From NCBI GenBank assembly GCA_019055375.1, contig JAHQIW010004633.1:372001-436000 (forward strand): DNA of 64,000 nucleotides, read 5' to 3'. The position numbers and the translations under genes were made by a program. Source of the stretch: Parelaphostrongylus tenuis. Taxonomy: Eukaryota; Nematoda; Chromadorea; Rhabditida; Metastrongylidae. The notes beneath the pieces are model-generated. The model was given only the letters and a program-made list of their open reading frames with translations, was not told the origin of the DNA and did no database searches. Every line of letters begins with the position of its first letter. The stretch's first letter is position 1. This document shows, one piece after another, positions 34,401 through 44,327 of the stretch.

Positions 34401-35075
34401 GAAAGAGTGAGATCTGGGTTCGAATCCCGGCTGACGCAAACGTTTTTTGCACAGCACTCCACATATTGGGTATACTATGACATCACACCACTGCAAGTGG
34501 CAGTCAAAATAATAAGAATTTGGACTGATTATCAAATGTTTGTCAAAAGTGATATCACATGTTGCGCAGAAATTTACACTCTACAAATCGATTGCACACC
34601 ATAAATACTTTTTCTGGAGTGATCATGTATATTGCTGAGAATGGTTATGATTTGCACGCAGCTAATGCATCCAAGTTCTTTGTGGAGTACTGTAAAGGTG
34701 GTCACACATGCTATGATTATGACCAAATAGGTAGAATCAGAATAAGAATATTCAATTAATTTTGTCAAATAAGAACCTAATTTGTTAGGGGCTCACAACA
34801 ATTACGGTAGCATTCAGTAAGCCGAGAGGCGGCGCAGTAATGAGTGGTACGAGAACGACCCACGCGGTACTCAACGTGTAAAGTGTTCAAATGCAAATTG
34901 ACAGTAAAATATATATACAGGAAACTTCCGTCCATCATGCGGAATCCATAGCAAGACAATCCCTTCACTCCAATTAACTTTGCCTCGGTCATTTCTGTTG
35001 AAAGGAAGCTCACTCTGCTACGCTGCGGTACATCTGAGTCATTAAGAGGAGTCATGTAGAAACCATCCAGAACAC
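31415..35075 (-). CDS. NADH:ubiquinone oxidoreductase complex assembly factor 3 (Mth938 domain)
   Basis: NDUFAF3 is a mitochondrial matrix or inner-membrane factor needed for early complex I assembly. Exons: 35075-34919, 33483-33328, 33191-33128, 33054-32974, 32876 to 32709 (donor) or 32667 (stop), and possibly 31498-31415. Seen: PQRSRVSFLSTEM, SCYGFRMMDGSFLYGPVALFPRSVLSW, TPEDITPRSLSLFAMLEPKI, ILVIGAGDK, ATFNFLNMDGRYVAAGLYPP; all align with NDUFAF3, and phases agree. A nematode C-terminal extension follows (TDAEYGRAMNLLKSWDTVDE). It either ends at the TGA at 32667-32669 or splices at AAG|GTGATT to the exon at 31498-31415 ending KVKRDKLTDK. The 5' exon with a mitochondrial presequence was not found; an in-frame Met lies at 35055. 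The C. elegans name would be nuaf-3, not certain. Confidence 0.85.
34077..34232 (+). repeat. tRNA-derived SINE, copy 1 of a direct pair
   Basis: 34078-34148 folds as a full cloverleaf: acceptor GCGTCGG/CTGACGC, D stem GTGC/GCAT, T arm CTGGG/CCCGG with GGTTCGAATCC, and a TTTTT stop after it. The anticodon loop CGCGGAA lacks U33, so it is not a working tRNA. A tail GCACAGCACTCCACATATTGG follows. Sits in an NDUFAF3 intron. Confidence 0.8.
34374..34530 (+). repeat. tRNA-derived SINE, copy 2 of a direct pair
   Basis: About 97 percent identical to 34078-34232 by eye, 297 bp downstream in the same orientation, but the 5' acceptor half is replaced (GAGTCGTTAGTG). A and B boxes and the T tract are intact. 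Confidence 0.8.
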
Positions 35076-35445
35076 CTAAATTAATCGAGCTGTGTTGTTC
35101 AGAGTACACGAGTTTGATTTGACATATGTCTACAAACAGCAGTGTTCTATCAAACAATTACTTTTCGTTTCTTTCCCACGACTTTACTAGAACCTTGAGC
35201 TATAAAGACAAAAAATATGGCGTAATAAACCAGTTCATGATTCACTTTTTCGTTTCTAGAGAATGCTATTGAGCATCGAATGACATACTACATCAACGGT
35301 TCAGCTCATGGATTATGGTCACTCTCGTGCTTTCATTGCAGCTACATCTCAATAGACAAAGAAAACGTGACTCGACTGCTGTGAAAGACATTCTGATAGA
35401 ATTTTTGGGCCTTCCAAGAGGTCTGGTCTGGCAGGCATCTCGAGC

Positions 35446-35488
35446 AGTATACGTACGTTTCGGTGTTCTCGCAAGCTTCATCAATACC
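35446..35488 (-). ncRNA. Hammerhead-like motif, class 2 (left arm of inverted pair)
   Basis: Minus strand: GGTA then TTGATGA (C3 lost), an arm AGCTTGCGAGAACACC, GAAAC, ACGTACGT as palindromic stem III, cleavage-site-like GTA, then TACT pairing with GGTA. One core base is wrong. Confidence 0.5.
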
Positions 35489-35595
35489 ATATGCCCTACG
35501 GCACACCCCTACTACTAATAGCAGTCGGCGCCGAATGAGCATCTAGACTAAGCGAAAATGCCACTTGATGTTGTAGTCTGGCTGGTCTAAACTAA

Positions 35596-35637
35596 GAAAC
35601 TGATGAGGCATGCGAAACGCCGAAACGTGCGTATACC
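35596..35637 (+). ncRNA. Hammerhead-like motif, class 2 (right arm of inverted pair)
   Basis: Plus strand: CTGATGA, stem II GGC...GCC, GAAAC, stem III ACG/CGT, GTA, then TACC. The core bases are intact here, but the stem I partner upstream (AAGAAA) does not pair with TACC. Confidence 0.5.
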
Positions 35638-36929
35638 ATTCAAGATGCCATACCAGACCTTTAGAATGCTTAAAGACTATATTGTAACGATCTATCAGAT
35701 TATAGTGTTTAAGCGAGGTATCAAATACAGTCGATTAGGAGGTACTGCCGTGAAAGATTACATAGATATGAACACTTAATCGATCATAGAGAGTAACAAA
35801 CCGGTCCAGCGGTGTCTACACTACTAGACATGATGATTGTTCATCCTGCACACTCATGAATAAGCGGATCTTCTTGGGTGACTCCGATGAGTACAACACT
35901 CTCCGATTCACAGAAATCTGTGTTCAAGAGGAAACACCCATGTGCTAACTGCATTAAAAAGAAACTACAAGACTAACGGAGAAAATGACTGCAAGTGTAC
36001 TTGCAAAAGTAATAAGGTATCCGATTGGAACGATCTATGGTATCGCAGCTCTACTCGGTCATGCAAGTCAACTGTGCCTAGCACTGCATTATAGTGAAAG
36101 CAGTTACCGCCGCAAAAAACTCAGAGCTCCGGAAGCCCCGGGGCCAAAGGCTACCCGTTTGGGGCTTAGTCAACACTTACTTACTGTGCTTGGATACCTG
36201 GACTGCCCGTCTTCAGTGGTAGTGTGGGCTTCCGCATAGTTTCTATTCGTTTCGCTCTCGCTCAATCGCCTATGATAGCGATCTACTTCGAAAGGCACCA
36301 GTTATGACTGCCGTCTGGGTAGCTACTAGTTGCAAGGTGATAAACTCCCTCTGATCCAGAAGCGACGGCGACTGTCTGGTGCGGTAACGACTAGTGGGAG
36401 GCCTTAGCTAGGCTAACCTCAGGACTGCAGGGAACGAAAAGCGGTCGACAGGCAAGAAAATTCCTCCCTCAATACCTTGCACAATGGAACACTGGATGCT
36501 CCCGTCTACGACGTTGGGCGGTGTGACGACTGGTGAGAGGCGATCAGTCAACTGCTCAATAGAAACCAAACAACAAAAGCCGCTTCACCCACGCTGCGTA
36601 ATTATACCAGTTGACATTTTGAATAAGTCTATTTCATAAATGATGTAAAATTTCGAACCTGTATCGCCTCTGCTGGAACCAGAAATCTGATGCCAACCAC
36701 CGGTGAGAGACTATTGAATGTAATCGTCGAAGGTGAAAGCTTCTCATCAGTACTGCAATAAAGTTCAGAGTCAACTAAGACACTGAAATGCCGCGAAACC
36801 AGGAGATTAGATCAAATAGAATAATTCATACACGGGGTGCACAAAGCAAGCAAAGCCAACCACATTCCCATATGAGACTTGGATTTAAAACTGATATGAT
36901 TTGCCAGTGGTTGCGCATATCTACATGGA

Positions 36930-37240
36930 TAAAAGGATAAAGGATAAAGCTCTCGGCGTTGATCAATCCCTGAGGGATGCGCCATGCATTCGACTTCAAT
37001 TTTTAACTTCGTTCGAGGTGATTGAATGCATATCTGGCCTTAACAATGACTCGCGGAGACCTCCCTCTGAACCGAGTCAGTGCTGCTTATCCTGCCAGGC
37101 AAGTCTGAGACCTGTCTGGTACCAATTTACCGAACCCGGAAGGATGGATGTCTTGGTGAACCATAAGCGCGAGATCGAACCATTGACCTCGTGTGCGGCA
37201 CAGGGCACCTCTAACCACTGCGCCACATGCGCTCTTATCT
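36930..37240 (-). repeat. SINE family S1, well-preserved copy
   Basis: The reverse strand starts at the tRNA-like head (GTGGCGCAGTGGTTAGAGG A box; ATGGTTCGATCTC B box), passes through ACCGAGTC...GTCATTGTTAAGGCC and GGCGCATCCCTCAGGGATTG, and ends with a TTTATCC-type repeated tail (about 36930-36955). Head, body and simple-repeat tail define a SINE. Confidence 0.85.
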
Positions 37241-37294
37241 ACATAGATAGGAGGTTGGAAATCTCCGGCGTATTGACACGTTTATGATCCAGAG

Positions 37295-37580
37295 TGGTCG
37301 TGTGCGGCGCAGTGGTTAGAGGGTGCCGTGTGACGCACAGTGGGCAATTGGTTGGATCGCGCACCTCAGGCTCACCAAGCCTTCCATTATTACTCTGGGG
37401 TCGGCAAAATGGTACCGAGCTTGTATGATATAGCAGCTCTGGCTTTATACATCGGTAGGCCATCGCTGAGTCACTGTAAAGGCCAGATATGAAGCCAGTC
37501 ACATCAGATGAAGCTAGAAAAGGACAAATGCGTGGCGCATCTCTCAGAGATCGATCAACGCCCAGAGCTTCATCCTTTAT
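37295..37580 (+). repeat. SINE family S1, facing copy
   Basis: Head GTGCGGCGCAGTGGTTAGAGG, B-box position GGTTGGATCG, body to CATCTCTCAGAGATCGATCAACG and tail AGAGCTTCATCCTTTATG. It faces the copy at 36930-37240, so a transcript across both could fold into a long hairpin. Confidence 0.8.
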
Positions 37581-38084
37581 GACCAACACACTCCACTAAG
37601 GTTTTCCAGGCGATTATTTGCAATTTTTAAGCACGATAGGACCAACTGATAATTTTATTGGTGGCCACTTCAGTCCTTGAATCCCACAGAGTGACAGGTG
37701 GTACCAATGGATGTGAGACCGTTGCTGGTACCCGCTCGAGTCACTCGACGATCAATGGGCGTCAGGTGGTACAGGTGAATCTACTCCATGACTCACAACA
37801 AGACATGCCTGAGCTTGTTTCATTAACTTAGTCCTTTGGGGACCATACGGCACGTTTTCCTACCGTGCCGCGCGACATCAAATCTCGTCCAGCTACTGTA
37901 ATGGCGGAGTCGCGTCTCGCGGGGAAAGCAGGCAGACAGCCAGACATGCTTGCACAGACATGCAGATGCTGCGCGCCTCGACCCTGCGACTGCCGCGCAA
38001 GCGAATGCGCGACACCGCCTACGTACTGACGGAGGTCGTCAAAGAGTTAACGGTACTTTCCTGTCAGACGGCACGGGATCAAAA

Positions 38085-38990
38085 ACCGATCCCTTTCGCT
38101 GGACAAGAACTTTTCATATGGGTTTTAGTAACCATTCGAAAGTTTGAATCTCTGGCTAGCGTCATACGTGGTCAGCTTTTGAAAAAGGCTTTTTATAACG
38201 GTGTAAAGTTCAAAATAAAATTGTGTTTCACATCAGTCGCGCATTTTAATTAGTACTTTGCGGGAAGCACGAAAAGCACCTATTGTAGTAGAAATCTTCT
38301 AGTACCAGAGTCAGATGTTTGATCTGGATTTTTTTCTAAGCTGAGAAACATTTCTTAATCATTCTTAACAGACTAATACTACATACGTCCAGGCTCTGAA
38401 GAAGGCGGGTCGCCGAAACGTCAGCCGAATTTCTACAACTGTTTTATCAACCTCGCGTCAGCTAATCAAGATAAGTTTTCTCCATTTTCATATTTCTTAA
38501 TCAGATAGCAAAGATCGCACTTCCCTCAGGTGCCATCGACCAATGATCGCGCCGAACCTTCCCACACTCCCTCCTGCCGCCCCAGCTCGCGGCTTATAAA
38601 TTGGCCAAAGTACATTGCTCGCTGTGTAAATCAATCTTATTTTCCCTGCTACACTGCGCAGTACGGTCTTTCCAGAAAATGAGTACTGCGTAGGAATCTT
38701 CAAATCTTACGCTATCAAATGACTACTGATAGTCTAGAGAAAGAGCTCTGTCTTGCGAGAAAAACGCTTGTACGTGCTGCATAGGACAAAAGAATGACGA
38801 TATCTTTAGTCTAGCAAGATATGACAACAAGTGAAAATTCGCCACATATCACAAACTCAATGATGTAGCATAAAAATTTGGCAAGGATGGACTTTAATAC
38901 ACGGATAAACTCTTGTAAACTCTTGAGAGTGAATCCCAAGAATAAGAACACGCAACGCAAGAAATGGTGTCGATATAAAAAAAGGCACTC
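38085..38990. repeat. Foldback family A sequence
   Basis: Begins with CCCTTTCGCTGGACAAGAACTTTTC and AACCATTCGAAAGTTTGAATC and later has the inverted counterpart GATAGTCTAGAGAAAGAGCTCTG near 38725. The right terminus is degraded. Same family as 8048-8908, 46182-47192, 53481-54411 and 59440-60170. Confidence 0.6.
38392..38426 (+). ncRNA. Hammerhead-like motif, class 1b (extra core nucleotide)
   Basis: GGCT / CTGAAGA / A / GGCG-GGT-CGCC / GAAA / CGTC / AGCC. GGCT pairs with AGCC as stem I, GGCG with CGCC as stem II, and the cleavage triplet would be GTC. One extra A lies between A9 and the first stem II pair. Stem III is only the palindrome ACGT, so cleavage would need a dimer. Confidence 0.5.
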
Positions 38991-39011
38991 GTAGACCTCG
39001 TAGAGCAAGAT

Positions 39012-42000
39012 TCAAGATCGGATTTTCGCGATCTCTTTATCGTTACAGAGCTCTTCAATAGCTTCCACACCATTGGCTGGTGGTGCTGAGTAGCCAGAAC
39101 TCGCCGTCAACGTTGAAGACGATTCAGCGCTACGCTCCTCAAAAGTGTACTCATGACTGGAACAGGACTCAAACTTTATTATGTCTCAAAAAAAAGGCTA
39201 CCTGTTGCCAACTAGGAAGTTCGGTTGTTCGAGTGGTAGGCGCGAGTATAGGAGCAAAATTGTTATGACTTAGCAGCAAGCTCTTAATGGTCGAAATACC
39301 AGCCTATAAGAGAAACCAATGAAAAAACGAAAATAACAGGACCTACTCTGCCTTTCTCATCTAGACCGTCACACTATCATTTAACTATCACACTTTTTCA
39401 AACTGTTATGCATTTTATAATATCACATACCTGTACTTCAGCCTCATTAACGCAGACGGTGATACTTGTTATACCAAAAGACGAAAGTAAAGCTCTCAGG
39501 ATTGATCAATCCCTGAGAGATGCGTCGTGCATTCAACTTCATGGAACAACTTTAACGTGACCGAAGGGAAATCAGGCCTTTACGGTCACTCGTGAAGAAC
39601 TAACGATAGATCAAATCAATGCTGCTACATTTCCAGACAAGTCTGCACTGAGTTGCCCGCCTCGATGAGATGAAGCTTGATGATTACGGGCGCGAGATCG
39701 AACCATCGACCACGTTTATATCGCAAGGCACCTCTGATCACCGCGACGGACGCATTTGCTAGATTCACACTTGATCTATCATAAAACATTTTGGTATAAA
39801 CCAGAATGTCACTTGTTAATGAGATTAACTCATCCGTATGCTCGTTTCCGAATTTATAACATACAGACGATGAAAACAGAGAGCAAGGTTGATTAGAGGC
39901 TCTCCGGAAGACATACAGGTTCAGTAAGTATTTCGACTAAGCTCACCAAGCCTTTCATCCCTCGCGGGACGGCGAATCGGTCTCAGACTCCTTTGGAAGG
40001 ATAGCAACACTATCTTCGTACATCTAGGCCACCGAAAGCCACTGTTGAGGCCACATGTGAATTCAGCCACCTCTGCGAAGTCTGAAGACGTCAAATGCAT
40101 GGCACATCCCTCAAGGGTTTACAAACGCCGAGGGCATTACATTCAACAATCTAAAGTATATCTGTGCGACTCGCATTTTCAACTAAGGCCTAGAGTCTCA
40201 CAGCACTCGTTGAGACACACGCTTCACTTAAGAGTGGAGATCTCCACATTTTGGGCTGTAAATATTACCCCTAAGGTGCGACGTGTTCCAGCTGAAGTGC
40301 ACGATTGTTTGAAGGCCTTTCTCGCTGGAAAAAAAACCTTTCTTTTAAACACTTGGTAATCATTTGAAAGGTTAAACTCCGCGATTTCAACAATAGGTTT
40401 GTTTTCTAGAAAAAACCTTTTAAATACGTTGCAACAGCGAAAATAAAATATGTTCCAAACTCAATCTGCTTTGTTTGCTTGGCTGGGGTTTGTGCATGGC
40501 TCTTCGCCAAACTTTTACTAGTCATTCGATAACTCAAATCTCGAAAACTTCGATACTTTAATCACTTTTTTGAAAGGTTATCATAGAACGCTGAAAGGGC
40601 GAAAAGAAGATTACGTTTCGCACTCAAGGTTTTTATTGTACAGAAAGACTATATATGTCCGAAAAACATATGACCATATACAAAAAATCATGTAGTATCA
40701 GATCAGCACAAAATCTTATAGTTTCACTTTACAAATGGAGAAGAAATCCTAATTGAATAACGAAAATCGCGTTCCTCTTGCGAGTTGCGCTGTGTGATTG
40801 ATCAACTGCCGTCCTCAAAAGGTTAGAAGAAATAGACATTGGCTCTTCAATTAGGAATATCTGCTGCCGTGTGGAGTACAATTACGCGCTTCGTATGGAA
40901 TGACTGCCGGACCGTTTTCACTCGCTTATATCCAAGATGAGCTATGCATTTCTTTGCGCCTTATGATTCCTAAGCAATCTTCAGTTCTTCTAACAGACGA
41001 AACATCGTATCGAGGAACTTATTTACGTGGAGTAAAAGCCGTACATTACTTTAAACAATCCATGGCCTTCTAGGGCTGTCGACCTTAAGGCTTATCAAGC
41101 CTTCTATCTTTTCGGAGTCAGAAAGTTGGCATCAGACTTGTCTGAGAAGATAGCCGCACTTACTTGACACTTAGGTGGGCCATCGTGAATCATTGTAAAC
41201 TCCAGTTGTGCTATCGACCACCTCAAACGATGTTAGATGGAGATGAAGAATGGCGGATCTCTCAGAAATTGATCAGCTTCTAGAGCTTTATCCTTTATTC
41301 TTTTTCTTGCCCTTTAATCTAAAAAATGAGTACGACACTATCATGGCTCTACCATTATTCATTAGGACCACGCAGTTGAGAGTTGTGGGCTTGTTGCGGG
41401 GTGATAAATTTCAAGTGCTCTCCATCACATCCATGAGATACGATATTCACAGATCAAAATAAAGTATAACTATTTCAGTCACAGAGCACTTAACCCTTTG
41501 TGGACCGTGGACCCATCTCTTCTGCATCTCTATCTTCCAACGTGGGAAAGCATATATTGAATTGTTGTATTCTTTCCATCGTATTACTTTGTTGTTTTCC
41601 TACTCAATAACATAATATGTACAGATAACATGACATAGGAAAATAGCATCAATAATACAATTGTAATAATACATGTAGACATTCAATGCTTTCCCACGCT
41701 GGGGGTTAGAGATGGAGAGGAGGGGGATCCACGGTCTCGAAAGATTACATGAGACTCAGATATTCTGCAAGGCTTGCTTCCAAGAAAGAACTAAATGACC
41801 GTTACCTCGACCCTGCTGATATCGCTGTCTCGTTGTCCAACGGTCAACAAAGCACGGCTAACTTCTTGTTGTTGACTTAAGAGCACTGATGTCGTTTGTG
41901 ATATGCTGTCCAACACAAACTTGATCGAATTTTGCAGTTCGTTCACCTGTGCCTTAACAAATCAAGTTCGACGTCTCATTATAGGCTATTCTTTATCGAG

Positions 42001-43096
42001 TTTGACAACTGGGTTTGGGCTAAATTCCACAACAAAACAAATCAAACCACTCTACGGGTGGTCCGTCAACTGGTAGGAGATTTAGGAAGCACTAAAAAGA
42101 CATTCTCAATAGGTGTACGTTCTCAAAGGAAGTACAAGATCTACACATCACAACTGCATAGAGACGATAAGAAACGAGTAAAGCACTTTCACCAACCTGT
42201 AACTGTCGGACTTCCTCAGTGGCCGGATCAGGGATATCGAAGAAACGAGGCAAAATGTATGAGCGTAGAAAACGATAGCCTGCATATGAAACACAACCAA
42301 ATATGGAGGCTGTTTGAACGATAGACATGATTCTGAATAGAAACTTTACAATTAAACGCCTTAAGATAATGTCTTTGTTGACTAAGTCAAATTCTTAGGA
42401 GCATAAAGGAAGAAGCTTTCAGGTTGATCAACTCCTGAGGGATGCGCCATGCATTCAACTCCATTCGTAGTTCTGTTTGAAGCGACTGAACGCATAACTA
42501 GCCTTCACAATGACTCTGGGTGGCCTATCGATCTATCAAGTCAGTGCTCCTATCCTCCCAGTCAAGTCTCGCAATTCACCGATCCGAAAGGATGCTGGGC
42601 TCGGTGAGCCTCGAGAGAACGGTATGGAACCATCGACCATCGAATCATCGACCTTTTGTGGGCCAGGCACCTCTAACCACTGCGCTACACGAGCTCAGGG
42701 ACATATTGGTTCATTCCAGTCAGATATAACAATAAAGAGTAGCTAATTCATAACAAAGGACCGTTGACTGAGCCAACTTACCTACTTGAACTACTTCGAG
42801 CATTCATTTGATCGTCATAGTGAATTGCACTCGCAGAATAGATCCCAGGATTTTGCGATATCTGTGACTTGGCTTCAGCAATTTCAGATTCCGTAACGCC
42901 TCAAAAAAGGAGAGCTCTCTTAGAGATCTTCAGATATCTACCAGCACATCAACAAACAACTCATCGGTGTACCTTTCCCGAGAAGGAAAAGCCTCTGCTC
43001 CTCAAACGCCGTATCACGAACCTTCGGCGTAAGCATGAATTTCTTTGCCGCCTCGACCATCTCGGGACGATTCTGAGGAGCTGCTTCATTATCCAT
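39012..43096 (-). CDS. prx-14: Peroxisomal membrane protein PEX14
   Basis: PEX14 is the docking and pore component of the peroxisomal matrix-import machinery that receives PEX5-cargo. Exons: 43096-42973, 42899-42782, 42332-42197, 41952-41806, 39303-39202 and 39167-39012; phases agree and give 260 codons. Seen: N-terminal PEX5/PEX19-binding domain MVEAAKKFMLTPKVRDTAF...FLLGKGVTESEIAEA; linker; one membrane segment around SIFGCVSYAGYRFLRSYILP; coiled coil with NELQNSIKFVLDSI and LLSQQQEVSRALL; then the conserved ISTIKSLLLSHNNFAP...ELPSWQ motif; then a short Ser-rich acidic tail. Length is below the human 377 residues because the tail is short. The 2.5-kb intron 41805-39304 is filled with SINE S1 and family F repeats. 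The last acceptor is TTTGAG, not TTTCAG. Confidence 0.92.
39478..39760 (-). repeat. SINE family S1 copy in a prx-14 intron
   Basis: AAAGCTCTCAGGATTGATCAATCCC through CGAGATCGAACCATCGACCACG and GGCACCTCTGATCACCGCG. tRNA head on the minus strand, same orientation as prx-14. Confidence 0.75.
39945..40130 (+). repeat. SINE family S1 fragment
   Basis: Shares CTCACCAAGCCTTTCATCCC, CAAATGCATGGCACATCCCTC and AAACGCCGAGGGC with the family, head missing. Opposite orientation to the copy at 39478. Confidence 0.6.
40355..40640. repeat. Repeat family F copy in a prx-14 intron
   Basis: TTGGTAATCATTTGAAAGGTT, AATACGTTGCAACAGCGAAAATAAAA and GTTATCATAGAACGCTGAAAGGGC parallel the copies at 30530-30800 and 60640-60960. 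Confidence 0.6.
41085..41300 (+). repeat. SINE family S1 fragment
   Basis: GGCTTATCAAGCCTTCTATC, TTGTAAACTCCAGTTGTGCT, ATGGCGGATCTCTCAGAAATTGATC and the tail AGAGCTTTATCCTTTATTC are family S1 body and tail. The tRNA head is lost. Confidence 0.65.
41505..41745. repeat. Foldback MITE, GTGGACCCA family, long-loop form
   Basis: GTGGACCGTGGACCCATCTC at the left and the inverse of GGATCCACGGTCTCGAAAG at the right; inner arms CAACGTGGGAAAGCAT and ATGCTTTCCCACGCTGG pair. The loop is AT-rich with TAATA repeats. In a prx-14 intron. Confidence 0.75.
42405..42695 (-). repeat. SINE family S1 copy in a prx-14 intron
   Basis: AAGCTTTCAGGTTGATCAACTCC through GGCACCTCTAACCACTGCGC, with the inverse A box near 42672-42690. 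The B-box region is partly duplicated (AACCATCGACCATCGAATC). Confidence 0.7.
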
Positions 43097-44327
43097 GAGA
43101 AGCCTCACTTAGTAACTGAATATCTGGGATCACTCGCAATAAAACACAGGAGTCACAATACTAGAAGAACTATATACTTAGGGGAATTTAGGGGAATACT
43201 TCAGAGAATTTAGTGGCGAGCAAAAACGCGGCCTCAGGCGGGAATCGAACCCACGTCTCATCCTATCCGGGGACGCGTGCTCTACCACTACACCACTGAG
43301 GCACGTTCGCCTGACCACTCATTCTTCAATATCTCAATGTTAGCTATCAGCCACCAGCCTTCACAGATTTGGTCGGGTATTCTTAGGTATATAAAAACAT
43401 CATAACAATGCGAAACGCATTGAAAAAAAATTCTATTCATATCGAGCATCAGTAATTAGAATAGCTGTCAGCTCAACTGGGTTTATAAACGAGATCGCAT
43501 ACCCGACCAGACCTGTCAAAAGGTTGGTGGCTGATAGCTAACATTGAGATGTTGAAGAATGAGTGGTCGGGCAAACGTGCCTCAGTGGTGTAGTGGTAGA
43601 ACACGCGTCCCCGGATAGGATGAAACGTGGGTTCGATTCCCGCCTGAGGCCGCGTTTTTGCTCGCCACTAAATTCTCTCAGGTATATAGAAAACATCATA
43701 ACAATGCGAAATGCATTAAAAAAATACTATTAGTGTCGAGTACTAGAAGAGCTTTCAGCAAGTATATGAGAGTCCAAGGAGATAGGAACACTCAGAGAAA
43801 CGTAGACAGGATCTACACGACACTTGCGATCTTTAGATAAATTTCTTGCAAATTGTTGGTGTGATATAAAAGTGAAGTACCCTATTCTGTCAAATAAAAT
43901 CAACTGAAAGAATAAGAAATGTTTTATTTACCAAAATGGAGGAAAATCAAGGTTCTCTATACAGTACAAGGCATTTAAATGAACATACAAAACTCGCTAA
44001 AAAGTATAGTTAATGACAAACCATTTCACAGGCACAGAGTAACGTTTTCAACCTAAAAAACTGACAAAAATCCCTAGTGAAATGAGCCCGACTTATAGAA
44101 TCAAAATCCAGAGACAGCCGCTGATAAAGTGACAATCAATCAGATTCAAGAACAGAAGAAAATGGTATGATAAAAAACATCAAACGAACAGATGATCCGA
44201 TTTACAGGTGATTTTAAGTGGATTTTACGGTATCCAGTAGTATCCAATAATTTCCAGTGGTATCTAGCAACTTCTTCAATCCCAGTAGAACGACTGGAAT
44301 CGTCGGAAATACAAGGCCCTAGTGATC
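43097..44327. other. Spacer between prx-14 and cpt-2
   Basis: 1.2 kb dominated by an inverted pair of tRNA-derived repeats (43199-43712). A TTTTATTT at 43922-43929 reads AAATAAAA on the minus strand and could serve as a cpt-2 polyadenylation signal about 400 bp after its stop. No ORF of note. Confidence 0.6.
43199..43712. repeat. Large palindrome of two tRNA-derived SINEs
   Basis: Left half (43231-43303, tRNA head on minus) and right half (43577-43650, head on plus) are inverse over about 200 bp, including flanks TCAATATCTCAATGTTAGCT and AGCTAACATTGAGATGTTGA. Each head has acceptor GCCTCAG/CTGAGGC, CGTCC/GGATG anticodon stem, GGTTCGATTCC B box and a TTTTTGC end. Loop nucleotides (CCGGATA) lack U33. 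Confidence 0.85.

Larger units (their letters stand above)
35076..39011. other. Spacer between NDUFAF3 and prx-14
   Basis: About 3.9 kb of repeats: the class 2 hammerhead inverted pair (35420-35665), part of SINE family D (36125-36580), two facing S1 SINEs (36930-37240 and 37295-37580) and foldback family A sequence (38085-38990) with a class 1b hammerhead-like motif inside. No gene recognised. Confidence 0.7.

Noticed and set aside
43231..43303. Functional tRNA gene (minus strand) with perfect acceptor stem
   Set aside because: Anticodon loop CCGGATA lacks U33 and many near-identical dispersed copies exist, so it is a SINE head.
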